Assembly: GCA_964465385.1 (NCBI GenBank)
Contig: CAYXIM010000002.1
Span: 1 to 48,284, forward strand
DNA from: JAAYBY01 sp964465385
GTDB lineage: Bacteria > Bacillota > Clostridia > Saccharofermentanales > UBA5734
Length of the DNA: 48,284 bases
Direction: 5' to 3'
Shown here: piece after piece, positions 15,048 to 23,186 of the stretch
Layout of the letters: each line of letters begins with the position of its first letter
Numbering within the stretch: position 1 is the first letter of the stretch
Translations under genes and position numbers: made by a program
The notes under the pieces: model-generated
Told to the model about the DNA's origin: nothing
The model's database searches: none
What the model saw: the letters and a program-made list of their open reading frames with translations, nothing else

Positions 15048-16406
15048 TTATTGGATATAGGGCAAGGGGTTGGTTGTCTGGCCGTTGATCCGCACTTCAA
15101 AATGCAGATGAGGCCCGGTTGCAGCGCCAGTTGCCCCGCAGGTGCCGATCCGGTCTCCCCCGGATACGGCCTGGCCCACCGATACGTCAGCCGTCTTCAG
15201 GTGCCCATAGAGGGTGGACAAGCCATCTGCGTGTGCCACCACCACATAATTGCCGTAGCCGCTGCCCCCCCGGTTGGCCCCTGGATAGGGCGTGGCCACC
15301 AGAATGACCACACCATCTGCGGCAGCGATGATGGGCGCGCCATAAGCGCCGCCCAGGTCCACACCGGTGTGCATGCGGTTGACGCGGTAAATGGGGTGAA
15401 AGCGCATGCCATAGGCCGAATAAACCCGGCGGTCGCCCGGATAGGGCCAAAACCACCCGGATGTGTTGGGTTGGTTGCCGGCCGGCGGCGGCGGCTGCGT
15501 GACCTGGCTTTCCTGCCCGGCTTGCTGGGCTGCCCGCGTGGCTTCAGCGGCCCGGCTGGCTTCAGCTGCCCGGCTGGCCTCAGCCGCACGCGCTGCCTGA
15601 GCGGCCTGGGTGGCCGCGGCCGCCAGCTCGGCTTCCAGTTTTTTCTGCAAGGCGGCGATCTGGGCACCGACCGTTTCTGATTCTTGGACCAGCGCCTCTT
15701 CCTGCAGTTCATATTCGGTCATTTGGAAGGTCACGGCCTGCAAGTCTGTGGCTTTAAGCGCGGCGTCTGCCTCCAGCCGGGCCAGATCGGCCTCAATTTG
15801 CACAACCGCATCAGCCATGGCGTCAGCGTCCTGGCGGGCCAGGTCGCGCTTGATCAGGGCATCGTCCTTGGCAGCCCCCAGGTCTTCGAGCATTTGTTCA
15901 TCCGCATCGGCGACAATCTGCATAAATTGCAGGGTGGTGAAAAAGCCCTGCAGGCTCCGGGATTCCAGGAAAACATCAAAGACCGACCGGTTGCGGTGGT
16001 CAAACATGACACGGACCCGCTGGGCATACTGGGCCTCTTTTTCAGCCAGGGTTTCTTCAGCTTCAAGGTAGGCGGCATAGGAGGCCTCCAACTTGCTGAT
16101 GGCCGCTTCCAGCTGTTTGGTTTTTTCAGTGTAGAGGGTGCGCTGCTCTTCGCTGCGCTCATTGAGCCAGGCCAGTTCACCGGTCAGGACGTCGGCTTCC
16201 TGAGCCAGTTGGGCGGTTTTCTGGTTGAGCTCGGTTTTGGCAGCCAGCAGGTCTTGTTGCTTTTGCCGCGCCGCTTCCAATTCCTGGCTGGTCGACTGGG
16301 CCGCAAGGCCGCCTGACCCCAGAAAAAAAGAAGCCAGCAAAACCACCAGCAGCACAAGGGCCTTGCCGGTGCGTTTGTTGAGCTGTCGTTGCCATGCAGG
16401 TGTCAC
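15048..16406 (-). CDS. Secreted coiled-coil M23 peptidase, EnvC/PcsB-like, likely FtsEX partner
   Basis: The 452-residue product is a predicted peptidoglycan endopeptidase or its activator. It has a signal peptide (hydrophobic stretch ALVLLVVLLASFFLGSGGLA), a long coiled coil (about residues 35-260), an Ala/Glu/Arg repeat (AAEASRAAEASRAAEATRAA), a Pro-rich hinge and a C-terminal M23 domain. The zinc and catalytic motifs H-x3-D (HTGVD) and HLHFE are both intact, so it should be active rather than a degenerate EnvC-type activator. A GTG at 16406, seven bases after AAAGGAGG, is the start; the longer frame to 16559 overlaps ftsX. Location right behind ftsX matches known FtsEX-hydrolase pairs. Confidence 0.92.
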   Translation of the reverse strand: MTPAWQRQLNKRTGKALVLLVVLLASFFLGSGGLAAQSTSQELEAARQKQQDLLAAKTELNQKTAQLAQEADVLTGELAWLNERSEEQRTLYTEKTKQLEAAISKLEASYAAYLEAEETLAEKEAQYAQRVRVMFDHRNRSVFDVFLESRSLQGFFTTLQFMQIVADADEQMLEDLGAAKDDALIKRDLARQDADAMADAVVQIEADLARLEADAALKATDLQAVTFQMTEYELQEEALVQESETVGAQIAALQKKLEAELAAAATQAAQAARAAEASRAAEASRAAEATRAAQQAGQESQVTQPPPPAGNQPNTSGWFWPYPGDRRVYSAYGMRFHPIYRVNRMHTGVDLGGAYGAPIIAAADGVVILVATPYPGANRGGSGYGNYVVVAHADGLSTLYGHLKTADVSVGQAVSGGDRIGTCGATGAATGPHLHFEVRINGQTTNPLPYIQ

Positions 16407-16419
16407 CGATACCCCTCCT

Positions 16420-17310
16420 TTAAACCGAAATATGCCGTCTGACCGAAATCGCACTGCCCAGGGCACCCACGCCAATACCCAGCAGAAGCTTGATCCACAG
16501 CAGCCGCCGGGCCAAGGCCTGCGGCTCCACCATGGCCAGCACATCGCTGGGCTTGACACCGGCCATCAGGGCGCTGTAAAGGTGTTCGTAGGCAAACCAG
16601 ATCAAGAGCCAGGCAAGCAAAGCACCCACCAGGCCAACCAGGGCCCCTTCCAGGATATAGGGCACCCGGATGTACCAGTTGGTTGCTCCCACGTACTTCA
16701 TGATGCCGATTTCTTCACCGCGTGAGAACACAGCCACGCGGACCATGTTGGAAATGATGAAAAAAGAAATAATGCCCAAAACCACAAAGGCAATGGCCGA
16801 TGCGTAGTGCACCCACACAATGGCCTGGCTGAGAAAGCGCATGACCACCTGCTCCAAGGTGACACGCCGGACACCCGGCAGGCCCGAAACCCTGGCCTGA
16901 AACGCCTCACCCAGTTCAGGGTCCTTGAGGCGGACCAGAAACGTGTACGGGATGTTTTCCACCGGGAAGTCGTCAAAGAGCTCTTCGGCTTCCAGGTTTT
17001 TCTTAAAGTGGTCGAAATTTTCCTCCGGGGTGTAGAGCGTCGCTTCCACCACGCTCTCATCCGCATCAAGGCTGGCCCGGACCGCTTCAAGCTCCTGAAC
17101 AGGCACATTGAGCTCCATGGTGATCTCAATGGGCGGCTGCTGGCCGGCCCGCTCAATGATTTGTTCCGCGTTGATGGAAAAGGTCATGAAGGCCCCCAGC
17201 AGGACCAGCATCAAGGCAATGGTGGTCACCGAGGCGATGGTGACCACCGGGTGGCGCAGGATGCTCAGGAAACTTTCTTTCAGGGAGTGCCCCAGCGATG
17301 ACAGCTTCAT
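16420..17310 (-). CDS. ftsX: Cell division protein FtsX
   Basis: FtsX is the membrane subunit of the FtsEX complex that transmits ATP hydrolysis to extracellular peptidoglycan hydrolases. The 296-residue product has four membrane helices: residues about 22-45, then a large extracellular domain (about 50-165), then helices near 170-195, 220-240 and 265-285. The FtsX core VFSRGEEIGIMKYVGATNWYIRVPYILEG is present in contiguous motifs (GEEIGIMKYVGA, RVPYILEGAL). AGGTGG precedes the ATG, which overlaps the ftsE stop by four bases. Confidence 0.96.
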   Translation of the reverse strand: MKLSSLGHSLKESFLSILRHPVVTIASVTTIALMLVLLGAFMTFSINAEQIIERAGQQPPIEITMELNVPVQELEAVRASLDADESVVEATLYTPEENFDHFKKNLEAEELFDDFPVENIPYTFLVRLKDPELGEAFQARVSGLPGVRRVTLEQVVMRFLSQAIVWVHYASAIAFVVLGIISFFIISNMVRVAVFSRGEEIGIMKYVGATNWYIRVPYILEGALVGLVGALLAWLLIWFAYEHLYSALMAGVKPSDVLAMVEPQALARRLLWIKLLLGIGVGALGSAISVRRHISV

Positions 17311-18080
17311 GGTGCCACCTCGCTGGCAGCCGGTTTCTTGCGCAGGCTCCCCTGTGGTTTACCTGCTTTGGCAGGCTTAGGCGGTTCTTGCGTCAGGCAT
17401 TCGCCCGTGTACCCGCCCACACTGTCGTCTCGGACCAGACAGCCCCCGTCGATTTCAATGACCCGCTTTTTCATGCGGTCAACCAGCTCACGGTCATGGG
17501 TGCAGATAATGACCGTCGTGCCCATGTGGTTGATCTCCTCCAGCAGGGCCATCAGGGCCTCGCTGTTGGCCGGGTCCAGGTTGCCGGTTGGCTCATCAGC
17601 CAGGATCAGCATGGGGTTGTTGACCATGGCCCGGGCGATGGCCACCCGTTGCTGTTCACCGCCTGACAGCTGGCCAGGCCGGGCATCAGCCTTGTCCCGC
17701 AGGTTGACGATACTTAAGACAATCGGCACCCGCCTGCGGATCAAGCGCCTGGAGGCACCCACAATTTCCATGGCAAACGCCACATTTTCATAAACCGTTT
17801 TGCTTTCGATCAGACGAAAGTCCTGAAAAACCATGCCGATGTTGCGGCGCAGGTAGGGAATCAAAGACCGGCGGATGCTGGCCACATCATAATCATCGAT
17901 CAAGACCTGTCCTTCAGAAGGTATTTCTTCACAGGTCAACAGTTTGATCAGGGTGGATTTCCCGGCACCGCTGCGGCCGATGATGAAAACAAATTCCCCG
18001 TCCTGAATGGTGAAGCTGACATCCTTCAGGGCGTTGGTTCCTGTCCGGTATGTCTTGGACACGTTGACAAACTCAATCAA
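17307..18080 (-). CDS. ftsE: Cell division ATP-binding protein FtsE
   Basis: FtsE is the ABC ATPase partner of FtsX. The 257-residue product has Walker A GRSGAGKST, signature LSGGEQQRVAIARA, Walker B LILADEPTGNLD and the H-loop THDRE. The start codon is TTG at 18080, seven bases after GGAGG. Family members are usually about 225-230 residues; here about 30 extra C-terminal residues rich in Lys, Pro and Ala (PPKPAKAGKPQGSLRKKP) form a probably disordered tail. It lies 24 bases behind the PucR-type regulator. Confidence 0.96.
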   Translation of the reverse strand: MIEFVNVSKTYRTGTNALKDVSFTIQDGEFVFIIGRSGAGKSTLIKLLTCEEIPSEGQVLIDDYDVASIRRSLIPYLRRNIGMVFQDFRLIESKTVYENVAFAMEIVGASRRLIRRRVPIVLSIVNLRDKADARPGQLSGGEQQRVAIARAMVNNPMLILADEPTGNLDPANSEALMALLEEINHMGTTVIICTHDRELVDRMKKRVIEIDGGCLVRDDSVGGYTGECLTQEPPKPAKAGKPQGSLRKKPAASEVAP

Positions 18081-18104
18081 AACAGATCCTCCGGAAGCAC
18101 CGGC

Positions 18105-19217
18105 CTACTGGTTTTGCCACCAACGGCCTCCAGATGATTTGGCAGATGCTTTTTCCTGTTTTTCTAAATATTTGCGCACCATGGACGCCAGCTTGAACAA
18201 GACGGCATCATCAAAGTTGCGCAAATCCAGTCCGGTGATTTTCTGGACTTTGTCCAGGCGATAAACCAGGGTGTTGCGGTGAACGAACAATTGTCTGGAT
18301 GTTTCGCTGCCGTTGAGGTTGTTCTCAAAGAATTTTTGAATGGTCAGCAAGGTCTCACTGTCCAGCGCCTCGTAGGCACCTGACGGAAACACTTCATCCA
18401 GGAACATGTGACACAGGGTGGGCGGCAGCTGATAGATCAGGCGCCCCAGACCTAAGCGGTCATAGCGCATGACATACCGTTCGCTTTCAAAAATGGCACC
18501 CACCGTCAAGGCCAGAGACGCTTCCCGGTAAGACTTGGCCGCATCTTTCAGGTTGTCGACCGGCATGCCGATGCCGATGTGGATGGTGGCCATGGATTCC
18601 GCATTGAGGTTGTCCAGAATCTGATGGGCCATCTCATTGATCAACTTGGGCTGGTCGCGCGGGATTTCAGCCAGCAGCACAATGGTCTCCTCATCCATGG
18701 GCAGGATGTGGTTGTTGCGCTGATCCGGAAACATGTTTTCTAAAATTTCAATGCAATCCAGCTCTTCTGCTTTTTCAAAGCGAATCAAAAAGGCCAGGCG
18801 GGTCAGTGAATAGGGGATTTTAAACTCCCGGGCCTTGAGGGGTATGTCCCCCGGCAGTTCATTTTCCAGCAGGACGTTTTTTAAAAAAGACTCGCGTTCC
18901 ACTTCGGAGTTGCGTTCCTTGAGGGCGGCACCGATCCAGCGCACCAAGAGGTCCAGGTAGTTGCGGGCCACCACATCCGTGCCATCCACAAAGCAAATCA
19001 CAGTCTTGCGTTCTGTCACCGGCAGTTTCATGTAGGTTCGCCCGTAGGTCACAGCCGTTGTTTCTTCTGACAACATGACCGCCCGCGCAGAAGAATCTTC
19101 GCTTCCTTCTAATTCTTCATTGGTGCTGGCCAAAATGATCCCATCCGGATCCAGTACCCCGGCAGTTCTGTCCAAAAAACGAGCTGCTTCCCGGATACAC
19201 TTCTTAATCTCTTCCAT
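18105..19217 (-). CDS. PucR/CdaR-family transcriptional regulator
   Basis: The 370-residue product has a C-terminal helix-turn-helix of the PucR/CdaR type (residues about 300-355, LFVHRNTLVYRLDKVQKITGLD in overlapping motifs) and an N-terminal sensory region that may be GAF-like (GVLDPDGIILASTNEE). A GGDEF-like CdaR middle domain lies between. The frame opens at a GTG overlapping the ribosome binding site; the ATG at 19217 after AAAGGTG is preferred. It is the promoter-proximal gene ahead of ftsEX. Whether it controls this operon is inference; the effector is unknown. Related proteins respond to sugar acids or purines, but many clostridial members are uncharacterised. Confidence 0.85.
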   Translation of the reverse strand: MEEIKKCIREAARFLDRTAGVLDPDGIILASTNEELEGSEDSSARAVMLSEETTAVTYGRTYMKLPVTERKTVICFVDGTDVVARNYLDLLVRWIGAALKERNSEVERESFLKNVLLENELPGDIPLKAREFKIPYSLTRLAFLIRFEKAEELDCIEILENMFPDQRNNHILPMDEETIVLLAEIPRDQPKLINEMAHQILDNLNAESMATIHIGIGMPVDNLKDAAKSYREASLALTVGAIFESERYVMRYDRLGLGRLIYQLPPTLCHMFLDEVFPSGAYEALDSETLLTIQKFFENNLNGSETSRQLFVHRNTLVYRLDKVQKITGLDLRNFDDAVLFKLASMVRKYLEKQEKASAKSSGGRWWQNQ

Positions 19218-19281
19218 GTTTTTCAGCACCTTTCACACCTGGCAGATCCGCTGGCTCGCAACATATGGTAATCTACATCAT

Positions 19282-19310
19282 ATCTTATCCTGTTCGGGCA
19301 CAGGTTTCAA
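19282..19310 (-). promoter_or_regulatory. Sigma-A type promoter for the regulator-ftsEX operon
   Basis: Minus-strand TTGAAA (19305-19310), 17-base spacer, TAAGAT (19282-19287). The spacer holds an inverted repeat (CCTGT ... ACAGG) that could bind a repressor. The promoter lies 65 bases upstream of the regulator ATG. Confidence 0.68.
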
Positions 19311-19426
19311 GAAGATGACAATCCATCAGCGAAACCAATCCAGATGCCCCAGGGGCACGGGATGCAGCGCCACTGCCTGGATACCAGCTGCGTCCAAAGC
19401 CCTCAAAACACAACGAGGTGGTTTGC

Positions 19427-20611
19427 ATGCAGCAGTATGATTTCGATTCCTTGTCTCCGCGCCGCTTGGTCGGCTCGGTGAAGTGGCGTCTGGCCGAAAA
19501 GACCCCGGATCCCACATCCCTGGTTTATCCCTTCTCAATTGCAGACATGGATTTCCAGCCTGCGCCTGAGATTAAAGAAGCCCTGCAACAGGCGATACAA
19601 GACGGCCATCTGGGTTATTTTGAGCCCCAGCCAGCCTATTACGCCGCCATCCGGCGTTGGTTTGTGGACCATCACGCCTGTGACATCCAGCCTGACTGGG
19701 TGATCCAGGTCCCCAACATTGTCTATGCCCTTTACCAGCTGGTTTCGTCCTTCAGCCAGCCCGGGGATGGTGTCATCATTCAGCCGCCCGTTTATGCCCC
19801 CTTCTTTCATGCGGTTGAGCGCCAGGGACGCAAGCTGGTCTTCAACCCCCTCAAGCAAGAAGGGCAGGATTATGCCTTCGACCTGGCGGATCTGGAAGCC
19901 AAAGCCAAAGACCCCCGGGTTCGCCTGCTTCTCTTGTGCAGCCCACACAACCCGGTTGGCCGCGCCTGGACCCGTCAGGAGCTGGAGGCGGTCACGGCCA
20001 TTTGCATCAAGCACCAGGTGCTGGTGATCTCAGATGAAATCCATGCCGACCTGGTCTTCAAGCCACACCGGCACACCGTTTTATCCAGCCTGGGTGAAGC
20101 GGTGGCCAACCAGTCTTTCATCTGTACAGCGCCCAGCAAGAGCTTTAACCTGCCGGGCCTGTCCACTGCCAACCTGATCATCCCTAACCCCGACTTGCGC
20201 AAGCGCTTTTTGGCCGGCCAGTCCCGCTGTGGCATCAGCGGGGGTAACCTGTTGGGGACGGTTGCCTGCCAGGCGGCTTACGAAAAAGGCCGGGCCTGGC
20301 ACCAGGCCATGATGGCTTACCTGACCGAAAACCGCGCCCTGCTGACCAGCTGGATGGCCCGTGAGCTGCCCCAGCTGCCCATGGCTGACCTGCAGGCCAC
20401 GTTTTTGGCCTGGTTGGATCTACGCGCGCTGGGCATGGGTGAAAAACAGCGCCAGGCCTGGTTGGAAGCCAACCAGCTCTTTTTCCTGACCGGCTCCTTT
20501 TTTGGCCCCCAGGGACGTGGCTTTGAACGGCTGAACCTGGCCCTGCCCCAAAAGGCCCTCCAGGCGGGGCTGGAGCGGCTGAGTCAGGCAGTCAAGGCAT
20601 TGGACAGCTGA
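19427..20611 (+). CDS. MalY/PatB-type PLP-dependent C-S lyase / aminotransferase
   Basis: The 394-residue product belongs to fold-type I PLP enzymes of the MalY/PatB group, cystathionine beta-lyases that release homocysteine or sulfide. Signatures are FSIADMDFQPAPEI, GYFEPQPAYY, CSPHNPVGRAW, ISDEIHADLVF and the PLP lysine in TAPSKSFNLPGL (Lys238). The frame begins at a GTG at 19418, but GAGGTGG sits just before the ATG at 19427, which is chosen. The gene is divergent from the regulator operon, with about 115 bases between their promoter zones, and ends in a strong terminator. A methionine-pathway role fits the metA gene at 32348, though MalY itself can be moonlighting. Confidence 0.9.
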   Translation: MQQYDFDSLSPRRLVGSVKWRLAEKTPDPTSLVYPFSIADMDFQPAPEIKEALQQAIQDGHLGYFEPQPAYYAAIRRWFVDHHACDIQPDWVIQVPNIVYALYQLVSSFSQPGDGVIIQPPVYAPFFHAVERQGRKLVFNPLKQEGQDYAFDLADLEAKAKDPRVRLLLLCSPHNPVGRAWTRQELEAVTAICIKHQVLVISDEIHADLVFKPHRHTVLSSLGEAVANQSFICTAPSKSFNLPGLSTANLIIPNPDLRKRFLAGQSRCGISGGNLLGTVACQAAYEKGRAWHQAMMAYLTENRALLTSWMARELPQLPMADLQATFLAWLDLRALGMGEKQRQAWLEANQLFFLTGSFFGPQGRGFERLNLALPQKALQAGLERLSQAVKALDS

Positions 20612-20632
20612 CACAGCCACCAGGTTTGTCAC

Positions 20633-20664
20633 AAAAAGGCCGGTCTTTTCAGACCGGCCTTTTT
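20633..20664. terminator. Bidirectional Rho-independent terminator
   Basis: A perfect 14-bp stem (20633-20646 and 20651-20664, loop TTTC) with A-run and T-run flanks lies between the converging MalY-type gene and the MsmX-type ATPase gene. It can act on both strands. Confidence 0.92.
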
Positions 20665-20694
20665 AAAACACAAGTTGATACGTCTGCCGTTTGG

Positions 20695-21810
20695 TCAGCT
20701 CTGGATAACCAGCTCGGTCTCTTTGTCAAAGAGGTGGATGCGGTTGCCATCGATGGCCAGCGTGGTCATTTCGCCGACTTTGGACTGGCTGATGGTCGGT
20801 TCAACACGGGCAACCAGGTTGGTCATGCCACCAATGGTGACATACAGGTAGGTTTCTGCACCCAGCATCTCAACCACATCAACATGGGCCGGAAAGGCGG
20901 TCTGCGGGTTGTTTTCCACAAAGCGGCTGTCATCTGTCAAGGCTTCCGGACGAACACCGAAAATCACTTCTTTGCCATCATAGGCCAGAACCTCAGGCGT
21001 GGCGTATTTTTCAGGCAGGGTGATATCGATGTCGTTGAAGCTGACTACAACCTGACCGTCTTTAACCGACAGGTCAGCGTTGATGAAGTTCATGGGCGGC
21101 ATGCCGATGAAGCCCGCAACAAAGGTGTTTTTGGGACGCATGTAAAGGTTGGTCGGGTCATCAATCTGCTGGATGAACCCATCCTTCATGACCACAATCC
21201 GGGTACCCATGGTCATGGCTTCGGTCTGGTCATGGGTGACGTAGATGATGGTGGTCTGCAGCCGCTGATGCAGCTTGGTGATTTCAACACGCATCTGAAC
21301 ACGCAGTTTGGCATCCAGGTTTGAAAGCGGTTCGTCCATCAGGAAGACCTTGGGGTCACGCACAATGGCACGGCCCAGGGCAACACGCTGGCGCTGGCCA
21401 CCGGACAGGGCCTTGGGTTTACGATCCAGCAGGTGCTCGATCTCCAAAATCTTGGCCCCTTCGACGACACGGCGTTTGATTTCATCTTTGGGTGTTTTAC
21501 GCAGTTTCAGACCAAAAGCCATGTTGTCAAAAACCGTCATGTGTGGATACAAGGCGTAGTTTTGGAAAACCATGGCGATGTCACGGTCTTTGGGCTGAAC
21601 GTCGTTGACCAGACGGTCATCAATGTAGATTTCACCTTCTGTGATTTCTTCCAGGCCTGCGATCATACGCAGCGTGGTGGATTTACCACAACCGGACGGA
21701 CCAACCAGAATGATGAACTCTTTGTCTGCAATGTCAATGTTGAAGTCACTGACAGCGACGACGCCCCCTTCAAATTTCTTGTATATGTTTTTCAACGTTA
21801 CACTGGCCAT
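20695..21810 (-). CDS. MsmX/UgpC-family sugar ABC transporter ATPase (orphan)
   Basis: The 371-residue product is an ATPase of the CUT1 carbohydrate importer type. It has Walker A GPSGCGKST, Q-loop VFQNYALYPHM, signature LSGGQRQRVALGRA, Walker B FLMDEPLSNLDAKLR, H-loop VTHDQTEAM, and a C-terminal TOBE regulatory domain (about 240-365). GGGAGG precedes the ATG. No permease or binding protein lies nearby. Such orphan ATPases (MsmX in Bacillus, MsmK in Streptococcus) energise several sugar importers, and the same role is inferred here. A hairpin at 21842-21858 lies in its leader; no confident promoter was seen. Confidence 0.95.
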   Translation of the reverse strand: MASVTLKNIYKKFEGGVVAVSDFNIDIADKEFIILVGPSGCGKSTTLRMIAGLEEITEGEIYIDDRLVNDVQPKDRDIAMVFQNYALYPHMTVFDNMAFGLKLRKTPKDEIKRRVVEGAKILEIEHLLDRKPKALSGGQRQRVALGRAIVRDPKVFLMDEPLSNLDAKLRVQMRVEITKLHQRLQTTIIYVTHDQTEAMTMGTRIVVMKDGFIQQIDDPTNLYMRPKNTFVAGFIGMPPMNFINADLSVKDGQVVVSFNDIDITLPEKYATPEVLAYDGKEVIFGVRPEALTDDSRFVENNPQTAFPAHVDVVEMLGAETYLYVTIGGMTNLVARVEPTISQSKVGEMTTLAIDGNRIHLFDKETELVIQS

Positions 21811-22051
21811 AGAAACCTCCCTTTAGCCCTACAGGATATTATGCGGATTTCCCGCATCGCATATAGAATAATAACACTAGCCGTCTGACAGCGCCATACG
21901 CAAATACTACCAAAACTTGTCGGACAAATTTGGCAATCCGCTTGCAGGGGATTGACAAAGACACCAAACGACCTTTTTGATTTTTGGCAAACCTGCCTAA
22001 CCTGGGTCGCCCTCATGCCGTTTTTCCCAAGCAGCAGGGGTAATTTAGCGC
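21811..22051. other. Intergenic region between the ABC ATPase and arg genes
   Basis: This divergent spacer holds no supported gene. On the minus side there is a leader hairpin (ATGCGG/CCGCAT arms, 21842-21858) and a short TTGTC-GACAA dyad near 21917-21927 that might be an operator. A minus-strand promoter must exist, but no box pair stands out. Confidence 0.4.
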
Positions 22052-22080
22052 TTGCACTTTGTTTATTTATTCAGTATAGT
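22052..22080 (+). promoter_or_regulatory. Sigma-A type promoter of argCBDF
   Basis: TTGCAC (22052-22057), 17-base spacer, TATAGT (22075-22080), 33 bases upstream of the argC ATG. The predicted transcription start falls near 22086, inside the second ARG-box-like site. Confidence 0.8.
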
Positions 22081-22093
22081 GTATAAATATTAA
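22060..22093 (+). promoter_or_regulatory. Two ARG-box-like ArgR operators
   Basis: Two 14-base sites match the ARG box core TGAATWWWWATTCA at 12 of 14 positions: TGTTTATTTATTCA (22060-22073) and TGTATAAATATTAA (22080-22093). Their centres are 20 bases apart, close to the 20-21 bases of tandem ARG boxes in known arginine operons. They cover the promoter spacer and the start point, so an ArgR hexamer would block transcription when arginine is abundant. argR is not in this window. Confidence 0.7.
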
Positions 22094-22112
22094 TGCTGAA
22101 AGGATGAATGAC

Positions 22113-23168
22113 ATGAACCATCAAAAAAGAGTAGGCCTTGTCGGTGCCAGTGGCTATGTGGCCTATGAGCTGATGGGCGTGCTGTGCCGACACCCGCATT
22201 TCACCCTGACCCAACTGGTTTCCCACAGCCAGGCCGGCAAAAACCTGACCGACCTGATGCCGGCCTTCAAGGGGGTTTTGGATTTGCCTTTAAATGCCCT
22301 GGACCCTGACCAGCTGGCTGACACGTGTGATTTTGTCATCACCGCGCTGCCTCACGGCATTTCTTCAACCGTGGTGCCCGAGCTGTTGGCACGCGGGCTG
22401 CGCGTCCTGGACCACAGCGGTGATTTTCGCTACCGTGATGTCTCCGTCTATGAAGCGGTCTACCAACTTAAGCACCCCAGGCCGGACCTGCTGGACCAGG
22501 CCGTCTATGGCTTTCCCGAAGGCTACCGGGATCAGCTGGCAGATGCCGACCTGGTGGCCAACCCGGGTTGCTATCCCACCTGTTCACTGATCGCCCTCAT
22601 GCCCCTTTTAAAAAGCGGGCTTATCGATCCGGCAACCATCATCATTGATGCCAGCTCTGGCGTCAGCGGCGCCGGCCGGCAACATGCGACCGCCTTTTCC
22701 TTTTGTGAAGCGGCCGAAAGCTTTCGTGCCTATGGTGCGGTCGGCCACCGGCACACGTCCGAGATCGAGCAAGAGGCAGGCTTGATGACCGCCGATCAAA
22801 GCCCTTTGAAACTGACCTTTACCCCCCACCTGGCTCCCATGAAACGCGGGCTGTTTGCAACCGTCTATGCCACTTTAAAGCCCGGCGTGGACCCCCAGGA
22901 CCTGCTGGCCAGCTACCAGGCCACTTATGCCAACGAGCCCTTTGTGCGTGTCCTGCCGCAAGGTCAGCTGCCCGACACCAAACACGTGGTCCACAGCAAC
23001 TTTGCCGATTGCACCGTCCTGGCAGACCCCAGGACCGGCACCGTCAAAATGCTGTGCGCCATCGACAACCTGGGCAAGGGTGCCGCCTGGCAGGCCATCC
23101 AGGCCCTCAACATCATGGCCGGCTTTGACGAAACCGCCGGTCTCATTCAGCCTGGGCGGCCGATTTAA
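22113..23168 (+). CDS. argC: N-acetyl-gamma-glutamyl-phosphate reductase
   Basis: ArgC reduces N-acetylglutamyl-5-phosphate to the semialdehyde using NADPH, the third step of arginine synthesis. The 351-residue product has the nucleotide-binding loop VGASGYVAYEL at the N-terminus and the active-site ANPGCYPTCS (Cys153). Later motifs GRQHATAFSF and HRHTSEIEQE fit the family. The frame opens at 22104, but AAAGGA directly abuts that ATG; the ATG at 22113 has correct spacing. It is the first gene of argCBDF. Confidence 0.95.
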   Translation: MNHQKRVGLVGASGYVAYELMGVLCRHPHFTLTQLVSHSQAGKNLTDLMPAFKGVLDLPLNALDPDQLADTCDFVITALPHGISSTVVPELLARGLRVLDHSGDFRYRDVSVYEAVYQLKHPRPDLLDQAVYGFPEGYRDQLADADLVANPGCYPTCSLIALMPLLKSGLIDPATIIIDASSGVSGAGRQHATAFSFCEAAESFRAYGAVGHRHTSEIEQEAGLMTADQSPLKLTFTPHLAPMKRGLFATVYATLKPGVDPQDLLASYQATYANEPFVRVLPQGQLPDTKHVVHSNFADCTVLADPRTGTVKMLCAIDNLGKGAAWQAIQALNIMAGFDETAGLIQPGRPI

Positions 23169-23186
23169 GCCTGAAGGAGAAAACCC

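Noticed and set aside
16407..16559. Extension of the M23 hydrolase to 16559
   Set aside because: The extra residues overlap ftsX and precede the true signal peptide. AAAGGAGG points to the GTG at 16406.
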